A stretch of DNA of 64,000 nt from Opisthorchis felineus (taxonomy: Eukaryota > Platyhelminthes > Trematoda > Opisthorchiida > Opisthorchiidae). The notes beneath the pieces were generated by a model. It ran no database searches and was not told where the DNA came from. It was given only the letters and a program-made list of their open reading frames with translations. A program made the position numbers and the translations under genes. How positions within the stretch are numbered: the first letter of the stretch is position 1; each line of letters begins with the position of its first letter. Shown here piece after piece: positions 46,776 through 58,589 of this stretch. The stretch is from assembly GCA_004794785.1 (NCBI GenBank), contig SJOL01007141.1, positions 2,263,414 to 2,327,413 on the forward strand, in the 5' to 3' direction.

Positions 46776-48435
46776 GTTTGGTAGAGTCAGTGCCATGATT
46801 CTATGCGCTAGACACCATCATGTCGCTGGATCAGCGCATCCACTTTGGAGCTTCCAATGAATGAAAGCAACCTACATGAAAACCAACCAAAGAGCTATAA
46901 CTCAATTTTGGACAGAAACATTCAATAGCCGATTAACTAGTTGAGTCTCAATTGGAGGGGGGGTAGGAAACCCACTGGGCAAATATCTTTTGGGTTCACC
47001 CAGATTGAATTGTTTTGAAACTAGCCGCCTCCTCAGTTCTATTTGTCCTGTTAATTATAAACTTTTCTGGTTTGAGAAATAATCCGCCGTGACAAGTCGT
47101 TTCCAAATTCCAAACATCTAAAACATTGACCATGGCCTAAAGGACTGTAGTTCTACTTGTCTCTCTCCGGAGCTCTTGATAGTGAACAATTTCTCAGACT
47201 CATTGTGGACAGGTATGTGCATTCCCACACGCACCCCGACATGCTGGTGAACGTAAAACAGGGGGAGGCAATAGAAAGTACATGAAAGAGATGAGATGGA
47301 CTTTGAATGGACTCAGAGGTCACTTGTCTAACCGTACTATTTGGATCCTTATGAAGTGCACTGTTGAGAAGATTATTGGAACACTAGTTTTTGTGGGATA
47401 TAGTGCCCGGTACAACTAGTTGAATTTCTGCTGGCGATGGTCAACGGGAATAACAACCCCACTGGAAGGAGGCAGAAATTAGGAAGAACGGCTAACCAAT
47501 AAACGAGCGGTAGTTCCGGTTCACAGCTTCGGTAATCATGCCCTGACGGATTTAACTTCAAGGCCGCTGAAAATGGGTTTGAAGAGATCTCAAAAGAACG
47601 CCTCAGTGAACTCGCTGAGTTGGTGTGAAAAGTATGGATCCCACCGGAGTTTTATGCCTTGTTTTCACAAATAGCCAAAACGGTGGCCATCGTCGAGCTG
47701 ATAACGCCAGCAAAAGACAATTGGTTGGATGACTTTTAGGGCGCTATTAAAGATATCAAGACAGAAATAGAAAATAAAATGAGATCATACCTCAAATATG
47801 ACTTCACATGCAACTGGGATAGAATACATGAGTACGTTGCGCATGGCAGTACCGACCAAAGTCCTCCGATAATGAAGGCGAAAAAGGATTAAATTTGTAC
47901 CAGACCGACGAGTTTGTCTGAGCCTTCGAAATGACAAAAACAGATAAATGAAACAGCGTGCCTTTCGAGGGCACACTCATAGTTTCACTCGGTAATAATA
48001 CTCAGTTCAACCACACAGGTTCTACGATCTGGTGTATTTAAATTAGAAACTCGTCCCGACACAATTCAGTAACTAACCAACCCCAATGTCCTGTCCGTCT
48101 GACTCTTCAGTTTCCCGTTCCAATGAAATCTTTTCATGGAATTAGTGAGCGGACTGAGGGAAGCAGTTGTCCTTGCAAAAGCTGCCAGCGAAAGGGCAAC
48201 TGTGTTTTTATCCTGTGCCTTGTGTACCCATTGATTTCCCCACATGAGCAAAACTGCAGAGGCTCCAATTAAGTATGAGTTCTGATTTTGGCATTATCCA
48301 ACACTAGTGCCACCCTTGCTCGTTTAGGTCTGCTTGGCGTGTCTAAACAGATCACATGAAAGCATAGCGTTTGACTTAGTAAACATGATCAAAGTAGTGC
48401 GAGGTAATGGACGGTTACTAAGTTCTCTGACTTAT
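46776..48435. other. No recognised gene
   Basis: Nothing recognised; short open frames only. Confidence 0.5.
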
Positions 48436-48470
48436 ACTTGCTTACAAAGTGGATGAGATCAGTGGAAAGT

Positions 48471-48510
48471 CCATTACCTGGTCCATTCTCTTGGAGTTCA
48501 TCAGGTGAGC
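48471..48510 (-). ncRNA. Degenerate hammerhead, copy D minus
   Basis: CTGATGA (48,504-48,498) is intact, but GAAA is lost and stem II is mispaired. Recognised from its flanks. Confidence 0.55.
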
Positions 48511-48633
48511 CTAGCCCCCGAATCTCCACCAAGCTTACTTATCACTTAAATATCGATGTGTACGAATATTGCGATAAACTCTTCTTTAGGACTGATACCG
48601 ACGGCAGACTCGTTGATGGGATTTCGAGGACAG

Positions 48634-48676
48634 ATCTATCTGATGAGCCTCTAGAAGGACGAAAACGGAAATGGGA
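48634..48676 (+). ncRNA. Degenerate hammerhead, copy D plus
   Basis: CTGATGA (48,640-48,646), a weak stem II and GAAA (48,661-48,664) remain. The cleavage triplet GTC has become GAA. Helix I keeps five pairs (ATCTAT with ATGGGA) although both strands differ from copy A, as expected if pairing was maintained for a time. Confidence 0.6.
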
Positions 48677-48705
48677 TATCCTGAGTTTTCATTGAACTTA
48701 TGACT

Positions 48706-49776
48706 ATCATTGTAACTTGCTTCAATGTCTTGCATATAGTTCCACATGAATTCTGAAACATATCCAGTTGGAGAATAATATACCAGAGATATCAGGAGAA
48801 TTTCGGCGGAGTCCTCCGTAATTAGGACCTTAATTCGCAGATGAGTGTATAACTCGTTTAACTTTATTCCGTATTTTACTGCTAGCTGCGTTATTTCTAT
48901 GGATAATCAAAATCACAAGCGCTCTTCCTAAGTGGAATAGTTAAAATTGATTGGTTCACAGTGACGGTAGAAGTTCACCATTGACTGACAATTTCGGAAG
49001 CAGTGCAAGTCAACTGCTCAGATTTGCAATTGACAGCCCGTGCGATTTGAAATGTTCCCGTATATGTTACGGAGCTTTGAATCAACATCTCGTGGTGTAA
49101 TATACCGAACGTCCAATACAAACCTATCCAGACAGACACCGTGTGCTTTTAAATTATGCACTATGCTGCCCCATCGATCTACCAGCCCGCATTCTAATGT
49201 GTTTTCTCGTCGTAGATCTAAATATGGCTTGCCAGTTAGGGCCATTTGAGAGGAAAACACACGAATGGTGCGAAGAAAATATAATCACCTAGATTGTTAA
49301 ACAAAAACGTGAATTCCTTGCACATTGGGTTGTTACTAACGCCTGAACTAGGCAAGTTCCGGGATCAAGATTGACCTCCAGCACACCCATTAATTATCCG
49401 CCATCTCAGACGTTGCAATTCCAAATCGTCTAGCTCACACTCTGACCACAAGTTAATAGGTACGGCGTAGTAGTGGAGCAGGCAATCACTAAAAAGCTCA
49501 TTCCGCATGCTTTTTCGGGGTAATAAGACATTAATTTGTGATGAGTGGTATAAATAATGGCTAAAGTTTGCTTACTACTGAGATAGCAATTGAAAATTAG
49601 ACTTAGCCATTTCGATTGATATTACTCCAAACATTTTCATCCAAAAATGCTGAAAACATGCATGAGAAACAAAGTACACATCAGTTGCAGGTGCAGGTGC
49701 AAGGAGATACCGAAGAACAGCAATGATCGGGCGAATTCCGAGCCTACCACAAAGCCAGGCACTCAGTTATTTACTT
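48706..49776. other. No recognised gene
   Basis: Short open frames only. Confidence 0.5.
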
Positions 49777-49931
49777 ATTTGCTAACGCAATAAAGCACTT
49801 ACTTAGCTAACCACTTATATAAACGTTCATAGATTTGATCACTTACTTACTTATTTACCTTAATTACGAGCTCAATCACTCAAATATTTACTCATTTACC
49901 TACTTACTTATTTACTTACATACTTACTCCC
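49777..49931. repeat. ACTT-rich tetranucleotide tract
   Basis: An imperfect run of ACTT, ATTT and ACTC units. A similar TTACTTACT-rich stretch appears at about 50,325-50,395, so the roughly 390 bases between them may be an insertion into the tract. Confidence 0.7.
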
Positions 49932-52900
49932 TTACTGTTACAATCTGAACGGGTAGGATTAACGACTATACGTGATGTGAGAACGACCGCACAAATCCCC
50001 AGCTACGAAGCGAGCCCAACCACTCCTAGCACAGAGAGATCGGAGCTTCGGAGGAGAGCAATTACTGCCCCAACCAAAGGCGAAGTACAGCTGGAGCAAC
50101 GCCGAATATACATATTTTGAACGACTTTGGAGAACGGTAAATGCGTTGGCACATACAAAGTGCAACTAGCCAATAGGATAGAAGCGCGGTTCTTTTGGAA
50201 CAATGTGCAATGTGGCGGAAATGGCTCGAAAATTCGAAAATTCAAGTATTTGGAAATTAAATTTGGTAATAATATAACAATGGAACAGTTGTTTTGGATA
50301 CTGATATTCCCAACACTCAATCACCTACTTACTAGCTTATTAGCTTGCTTGATTGCCCCTTTCCTAAACTATGTAATTACTTTCTTACTTATCGTAAGTG
50401 ACCAACCAGAGTGGATCAGGTTTATGCATCACTGGGCAGATAATTTCAAACCATTTTGAAACGTACCGCTATTTGTCTGATTCCGAAATCAAACTGGAAA
50501 TCTTGTGTAGGAGTTGTCGACACTAGAATACCTCGGCAAAAATTCACCACCTGATCGATTCGTTCACACCAAATTACATAACAATCCGACGATACCAAGG
50601 TTGTGTCAACAACCAGTTGGTTGCCAAATTCTTACAACACTGTCACACCGAAAACATGGACCAGGAGTGCAGTAGATCTGGCTGCTTTCAGTCGGCTTTG
50701 GCCTTTCGCGTTGGATCCGGTGGCAAGGACTTGTATCCTCAAAGCACCACCTTATTTGGGTTTCGATCTGGCACAGACAGGTCTTAGTCTCAAGCTAACC
50801 GCCAAAAAACATGCGAATAGTAGTCATGGCAAAGGCGCTGTTTAGCGGTTCGACTTAGGCTCTGGTGATTGGCGCTCAGAAGACTGTCATTCGGTTCTTA
50901 TTCACCTAATGCTAACAAGTTGAGTGTGCAAAAGTAGACGATAAGAAGTAGGAATTTATTGTCTTATGTTTCGTATCATTTAGTTCTTGGCATTCTAGTC
51001 AGGTAAACGACGGTTTTCGACACCAATGGGATCAGAATTGTTGTTGTACACGTGACTGGCAGTTACAACCCTACCATTGAAGTGTGGATAGGAATTTCTT
51101 TCGCATTGCAGTTGTGTAAGTTGCGTGCAATCTTGCAAGACTGATGTAACTGATACGGATTCGTACGTAATTTCTGTCCACACCATATATTGTGCTTAGA
51201 TCACGTGTATAAGATCACTGATCAGCACATTCTTAGAGCTTGATGGCGTTACCATAATCTAACTGTAATCTGAATGCATGATCGTATGGATACGCATTTG
51301 GTTTAGTTCCATTTTCCGCATTTCTAATGACTGAAAGCATGCAGCTTTCTAGTTGTATGAGTATGAGTCGAGATCCTTTAAAAAGGTGACCCACTTCAAC
51401 CGAAGCGTTGGATTGCAACATCTGATTCCCCTACGCTGTGTTTTGACTTTAAAAACTGCATATAAGTTGAAAGCTGCTAAAATTGTGGTATGAGTCTAAT
51501 TGCAAGCTAACCCCAATTAAGACGGCAAAAATTCGAGTGTTTCAGAAGAATTTGAAACTCGCCATAGAAAGAGGTACATCGCTTGATACCCCTCAAGCGA
51601 TGGTACTCAATGCTAAAGTAGAATGCAGTCAGAATTCACCACTTAAAATGGCAAATTTGGCGGTCAACGACCATGCCACTCACAAGCTGCCTTCTTCGTG
51701 CTGACATGCATGCAAACTTTCGGCCTTCAGTCGGGTTGGAACAGGTAAGGCATCGTTAGCTGGAGCTTCGCTTACCAATTCACAAGTTTGGTCAAGCGGT
51801 ACTTTTTATGTTATGTTCTCAACCGGTTGTTCGAATAATGCCGGTAACAAAACGCCATCAAAGTTGAGCATCATAAACGGTATCACTGACCGCACAACGT
51901 TTCTTCTCTATTTCGGCGTGTGTGCATCCTTCACGCCCTTGGTACACTAGCATTTTCTACTCACGGTCTTCGAAACGTCGAATGACGACTCCCGCTAGAG
52001 TCCAACTTGCAAAAACGCTGCTGAGCGAACAGTTGCTGATCGGGGACTCACTCAGAAAATAACTGAAAAATTGTCCGACCATGGTCGACAGGGTTGCCGT
52101 TTTGTGAATTTCTTTTTTTTGTGCTAACCAAAATAGGTTTTTCGTCCAGCCATCTCAAGCCCGCAAATTTGTCATAGAAATAAGACGGTGCCTGAGAGTC
52201 TCTCCGATGATCTTCCGCCTGAGTTAAAAAAAACTTCGTCTCCAGAAGGCAGAATTTGGACGCAAGAGATTTTCTAGGGACAGGAGATGCCTTGTAGTAG
52301 AGAAGACTAACACATTTGAAATTTCAGAGGGCTAGAGGGAAATCTTTGGCGGTTCGTCACTTTCTGTCCATTAACTTCGATTTTACAGAAATAAAAATAA
52401 GTGTTATCTCCCCCAACATCAAGATTCTGAGGAATAAGTCAAGCGAATCCTAACCAGATCTGACGACTTTAATTGTGGCGTTGTTATACCCTGATGTCTA
52501 TCCTTGTGTCGGGATAGACAAAAATTATGTCGCTGATTAAGGACCCGTTTTTTAATTAGTGACCATTTATTAACCAAGGTCTCCAATTATTATAACGAAC
52601 ATCTACATCATCCAAAGCCTCGAGAAATCCTATGATGTGGGTGGGAAAGACTAAACCTTAGGTTGTCTGGGAAGTTCTGACTTCGATATCGTGCCTGCTA
52701 TTCTTGACATATCGCAGGCCAATTCAGCTTGATTGTTGCATTCTTGGAAGTTGGGGACTCTGCGTTAAGTTAGATCATTGCTTTAGCTTGAGGGATTTTA
52801 AAGCCCCGGTGTAGATTGAACTGACCTCCCTTGTGGCCAACCTCTATTTGATGCGCTTGCAGAGCGAACGTTATCTCTAAATTTAGTGTGGTACGTTCTC

Positions 52901-55900
52901 GAACTACCTGAACGCACTATCTTGAACACGCTGACCAAATTATGCTCTGGTAATTTGCGAATGAGAGGGCCTGAGTTTTGGCTCCAGTTTCATTGACAAT
53001 GAAGCATATGCAAGCGAAAGGAAGCTGAAGAATAGGAAAGGTAGGAAACAAAGCGAATAGAATGGAAGAGAATGACTACAATATCCGGTATTTATAGTAT
53101 GTCGCACAACATTGCTGATCAGATGAGAACCGCTGTTCCCAAAGTGCTGTGATCACGGTCGACAATAGTGCATCATTTAAAACATTCAAGCCTAAACAGA
53201 AAAAAACGCTGGATATCAAAGAAATCACAAAGGATCACATTCACCCTAAAATTAAAACGATGGTAACAGACGATCAGCTTGGGAGTGTACACACCAGCAT
53301 TATACGACAAATATTCGTGACAGACACTCTCACGCTGCCCAACAGAGCTTCACCGAAGCCTTACACGGGAACGTTCCTGTGATCACCGATAAGGTAGTCA
53401 AGTGAGCGACAAACTAAGTCTTGTCCGAAATTCAGATGTTCGTGTGTGCGGATTCACTATCCCCATCTTTTTCCAGGCTCCACATACGTGCGTGCACAAT
53501 ACTGTAGTGCACCTATTTCACAACGTTACACATATTCGGAGACGGTTTGAGGTAATACGATTGTTGAGTTTCGAACAGCAGTCCAGAGAACAACAGGAAA
53601 AGTAGTTGAGTATGACTGGAAGTCTAATCGATGCGATCCCAGTCCCAACTTTGTATCACAATCCAATCGTTGTTTTAGCGCAATATCTTCAATCGTGTAT
53701 CCACTAGTCCTTCTGACTGTTACTATTCATAGTGTCTGCTGGCAAACTTCCATAACGGAGTATTCTCGGGCCAATGCATGGGATATCCAAAACATACATC
53801 TTGTAAAAGTAAAAACTTTTCATCAGAGACCGTAACTCGTTATGGGTTCGCAAGTGATAAACGTATTTTATAAGCACGCAATAAGCAGCCTTGCCTGGAC
53901 CGTCTCGTCCGTCTCAAAGTGCTCTCACACCTAAATAAGCCTGGACCCAACACAGATATTTTCGAATCTGACATCTTGAACATTCAAACCATACGTCCTG
54001 GTATCTCCCCCAGGACATCGCTCGCATTTTTGCTTACGGTCTAAAAGTTTCAGATCCGTGAGTTTGATGTGGGAGACGTGTGAAGTTGTCTGGGAAAGAA
54101 ACACGGATGACGCCTGAAGCACACATTTTTCCCAGCCGGTCATTCATGTTTAGTTTCTCCGGGCAAAGAATTGCTGAACTTCGGTAGACAGAGGAAAGCC
54201 GTCAATCTAGCATGATGTTTCGTGGCTGATCTGTACTCCTCTGAGTACTGAAGTTCCAGTTTATATTGTTGTTTATATATTGTTTATATTGTTTTGAAGC
54301 AGCTACTCCATAACAAAAAAAATTTGAATGACTTCCAACAGACACCAGTAATCCCGTTCGCTGTAACTCTGAAACATACTCTCGCTACCGAACGTAGTTG
54401 ATGGTGGTTTGGAGATTTCATCCTGTCAGTAGAGCTAATCTAGCGGAGTATTTTGGGTCGGAGTTCTATGGTTCGAAAAATTTCAGTAAAAAGTTCAACC
54501 TACACTGAAAAATGACCGCACGATCCTTGTACATTTAACGCTGTGTTGGTCATGGACATGACGAAAACACTGTTCCATTAGAGGTGTCGGTTTTTAAGGA
54601 GTTTCTTGAGCTTTGTGAAGAGACCCATCTTGAAAACACCGAACTGAATGTCCTCAAAAATATGCGGCGCCTGAACTCTCATATTCATGCGAAACTCTGT
54701 CTGCTCAGGCTTTTTATAACGTGGTCGCGCTTAGATTAGGGAATTATCCACGTTGGATTTCGAGGTGTAGTGTAGATTTTGTTCACACAAGCCTGGAGTT
54801 CCACTGGATCCTAGGATATTTCTGCAACTGATATAACAGGCTTTCCGTTTCATCGAATAGAATACTGATCCATACCTCCGTGTTGCATACCAGTATATAT
54901 GACTTTATCCTAGCCCTTGCCTGCCACGGAGAAAACGACTGTTGGGGGATTGACATCGTGTCCACTACTGTCGTTTAGCCTTGGAAAAAAGTATGGGCAT
55001 ATATGTACTGGACGGATGCAAATATGATTATTCAGTTTCTCTTGAATTCTGCTTCCGAGCATCCCTCCCCTTTGAATTTGATAGCATATTCAAGAGGTAA
55101 CCACTGGGAATTTTATAAACACCGGGCTATTGCGTTTCATTACTTTCCATCCATATTACAACCCTAGCCTGCCCACTAGCTTATGCTGTGAGTAGTAATC
55201 AACCAAGAAAAGGAAAGCCGTCGATGTGGCAGGATCGTGTGTCAGCGTTGCTTACCACGCTCAAAACAGTTGATCGAAAACGGTTCAGCAGTTGACCCTA
55301 ACAGCGACAAAATTGGCGGCTATTCCGCTATTCCACCTGCACTCATCTGTGAGATCCAGATGACGCTTTTTGAATGCACAAGTATGCGCTGAATTCTGTA
55401 CTGTTACAGCATTAACGGTTTAAACAGACAGTCAACTGGCAAATCTGGGCCCATGGCGTAAAATATTTCCATTATCGGGTTTCTTTCTAAAGGACAATTT
55501 AAACGTTTCAGGAACCAGGAAGTCCTTCTTATACGAATCTGAGATTTTCGTCCCGAAAGAGAGCAAAATGGGAAAAGAATTATTATCGGCGAGGATGACA
55601 TCTAACAGTAATAGTAGACGATAAGCTGCATTAAAAACATACCACATCCCTTAATCACATATGTACCAACATCTACGAAACAAACTTAATGAGGTAGCTT
55701 AACGTCAACCGTTTTCCCACATCATCCAAGTTCAGGGTCTCCCTTTACTAACACAATGGAGTAAGAATTCACACGCCATAGGAAGTGATATAGGGGCAAC
55801 GGAATCTTTTGAAAAAATCTAGGTTACAATATTAAATGATGAATTTCCGAACACCTGCAACAGTTATTACAAATTTCGTTTCATATATTTCCTACATTGT

Positions 55901-56527
55901 CGAAAGGACGCAAAAACCGAAGTCATGTGATATATTGCACAGTCTTTTGAACACCCCCCTTGTAGCGACCCATTCACGCATAGGTCGGTGTGGTTGTGCA
56001 TGACAATCACAATGTAAAGCTACTCTTCCCCCCGCCACGACTGAATTCGACTGTCATTCCGGAAGATTGTCATCCGAATTACGGACAATCGTCCAGCGGG
56101 CTATTCTGACTGCAACTCGTTCCCATTGTTCAACCACGCCAGGAAGGCCAATGGGGAGCAGCCAGACAAACAACAGAGTCCCAGTACTGCGAGAAATCAT
56201 ACTGTCCTCTGCGGCAGAAATGTGAAGGCAGTAAAGCGTTTTCTTCAGAACAGCATGTCCGTATTTACGGAAGGATCGACGCTGCCCTTCTCCGAGGAAG
56301 GATGGGTTAAAAAAGGCCAGCCCTGAAAACCGCAAACTCCGATAACCGACGATTGACCGTGACCACCGGCGCCTTACTCAATACGATCCAAATACATTTA
56401 AAACCAAGTCTGATGCCGCTCAGAAGGTACCTGCTGTGCGCAGCCGCATTATGAGTCGGACAGTTATGCATTACTCCCTGCACCTCCGGGTCAAGCGGCC
56501 CCCTTGCAGCCAAGCGGGTGAGAGTAT
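49932..56527. other. No recognised gene
   Basis: Open frames of up to about 110 codons (for example 50,127-50,459) without a motif I recognise. No repeat family of this window is seen here. This may be intergenic or intronic sequence. Confidence 0.45.
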
Positions 56528-56590
56528 TCATCATCATCATCATCGACAGCATGACATCAGTGTTCAACACCGATGCTTCACTGCCGTATT
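56528..56590 (-). mobile_element. Family 1 terminal fragment (about 60 bp)
   Basis: On minus: ATACGGCAGTGAAGCATCGG, the 3' hairpin (GTGTTGAACAC core), GTCATGCTGTCG and an (ATG)n tail. It is severely 5'-truncated and abuts family 2 sequence on plus. Confidence 0.75.
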
Positions 56591-56591
56591 A

Positions 56592-57800
56592 AGTCACTGG
56601 CTACAAGAAGAGTCCGTCAAGAAAGCCTTAACAACCGTTGCCCAACTGCAGACTTGATTTAGGAGCAAGAACAAGCATTCCCTAACAATACCCTACATTC
56701 TTCCACTGCCTGGTGGCTTGCTCGGAAGTTTGAGTCGAAGGCTCAAGGTGGGGTACCTTAACCGAAACTCTGTCTTCCGCCTGGGCAACCGCGAAGTATC
56801 ATTCGTCCCTACAGCTCCTCGTTCATTGACTGCTTCCCACACACCGCTCACCCAATTCATTGACCCATTTAGTTGTCAGTCACCTAGCCGCAGCTCCGTA
56901 TCTAAGGTTGTGTCCAGTGAAATAAATAAACCATTACTAAATTCAAGATATCAGCTCCACATTGCTGCTTTCAACCTCCATACTGGCCAACATGTAGCCC
57001 TTGTACTGTTTCGATCGATGTATGTTGTCTCCGAAACAAGCATACGAGACCCCAGTTCGGTCGTACATCTCAAAACGTTCGGGACAAACCTAGATTCTTT
57101 GCACTTTACTCTTCGGGTGTCTGGTGATCCTGATGCAATGACTCATGGTATATCTACGGCGAGAGTTATGCTTAGCTCTAGGGTCGAATGCGTCTTACTG
57201 GACTGGAGTGCAGTAAATAGTCGACTGTGGGCTGTTAGACTCATTGGTTCAAACAGTATCAATGCATTTTGACCAGAATTGGGACGACCACATCAGCGCT
57301 TCAAAAACCGACATTTGTGGCGCTGATATTACTGTCAAAATTAGTGTACCACGCCGCGATCAGATGTGTCCCACTTCATGGATCAGAGCCATGGCCGCTG
57401 CATGCAGATCTTCGAAGTCCGTCTTTTTTTCATTGGTGTTCCAAATACACTGCTCGCATCTGATCAGTAATACTAAGTTAACCTAAATGGTTTTCCGGAA
57501 AGTTTACTCTCCCTCGACAGATCAGGTGGTTATGCTGGCAAGACCATATGCTTTGTACGCCCAACTACAATTTGTTCCGTAGATCCCTCTTCGCCCAGCC
57601 TTGTGTCGGATGGAGACGACCCAGGGGCGGTCAGTCCATAACTTAGCATCGATGCACGAAGGGCCTTACCAATCAGCTCAATTACCTTGGTGGCTGTTGT
57701 CTCCCCGGGTCGAACCGAACCAATGGTTACCGACGCTGACATATATGAGCACGTCACACAGCGGTCTTCCATTAATTTCACTGGGTGTTTCTCGCTCCTT
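56592..57800 (+). mobile_element. Family 2 non-LTR retrotransposon with internal deletion
   Basis: One open frame (56,718-57,269) reads RRLKVGYLNRNSVFRLGNRE, LNSRYQLHIAAFNLH, VVSETSIRDPSSVVHL, SGDPDAMTHGIST and LDWSAVNSRLWAVRL, the first half of the endonuclease. At about 57,270 it passes directly into the RT C-terminus (TTSALQKPTFVAL, VYHAAIRCVPLHGSEPWPLH), then RRSLFAQPCVGWRRPRGGQ near 57,570-57,630. The second half of the endonuclease and the RT catalytic core are deleted. Confidence 0.85.
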
Positions 57801-58589
57801 CATGTGTGAAAGAGAGAAGCACTCGACGTCAGTGATTTAGCTAGGTGGTCGCTTACTACGCGTGCCTCTTACTCCTTTATTCTTCTCATACGCGGTGAAC
57901 GAAGCCGTGAAAACTGCGACTCGGTTCACGGTTTGCAAATAAAAACCAACTCAAATGAGTGGTGAACAGAATTCACAAGGACGCCACTTCGATTCTTATT
58001 TCGTGATCCGAATCGCAACAAAGTTATACCGCCCACTGTCTTCTGTGCATAGGATTTATCAGCCAGCCATTTGCACGTAAACCATGGTATAACAAAGACG
58101 AGTGAACACCACTAACACAAAGTGAAAACGGATGAAGCAATTGTTAGATTCCAGGACGGCGAAATGTTAGCAACTTGCCATGAACGGAATCAAACAAATC
58201 AATAGATCCCGCTTTCTGTAAAACATACCGTGATGAGTTGATGTGGGAATTTAGTCAACGGACAATGCCCAGATATAAACGCTGCTCCAGATAGAACTAC
58301 CATGAAGCGCGGATTCCATAAATGAAGGGAGCCTGCAGGTCCACTCGGGCACAAGCTTCAGTCCGCTAGACAGAGACAACACTGAATGTACCCCACTGTC
58401 CGCTCAGGCTGAACCAGCATACACTATTCCAACAACGTGACCGTGCGGACCTGGGTCCTAGATATATGCCACTTGACAGCTTCGCGATTGTCCCCACTAT
58501 TGCCATTCGTGACGTGCCAGAGAGGACTCTGACCAGTGAAGACGAAGATAGGAAGTAGGCAGAAAGACACGGATAGACGTAATCATCAC
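57801..58589. other. No recognised gene
   Basis: Short open frames only. Confidence 0.5.

Larger units (their letters stand above)
48436..48705. mobile_element. Hammerhead-bearing element, copy D: two units head-to-head
   Basis: On minus, 48,540-48,465 matches the unit (GATTCGGGGGCTAGGCTCAC, CTGATGA, ACTCCAAGAGAATGG). On plus, 48,610-48,705 matches it again (GTTGATGGGATTTCGAGGAC, CTGATGA, GCCT...GGAC, GAAAACGGAAATGGG, GAGTTTTCATT). The two units diverge from a shared middle at about 48,541-48,600. Both are old. Confidence 0.65.

Noticed and set aside
50127..50459. 110-codon frame
   Set aside because: AT-rich, no motif, no splice or other support; probably chance.
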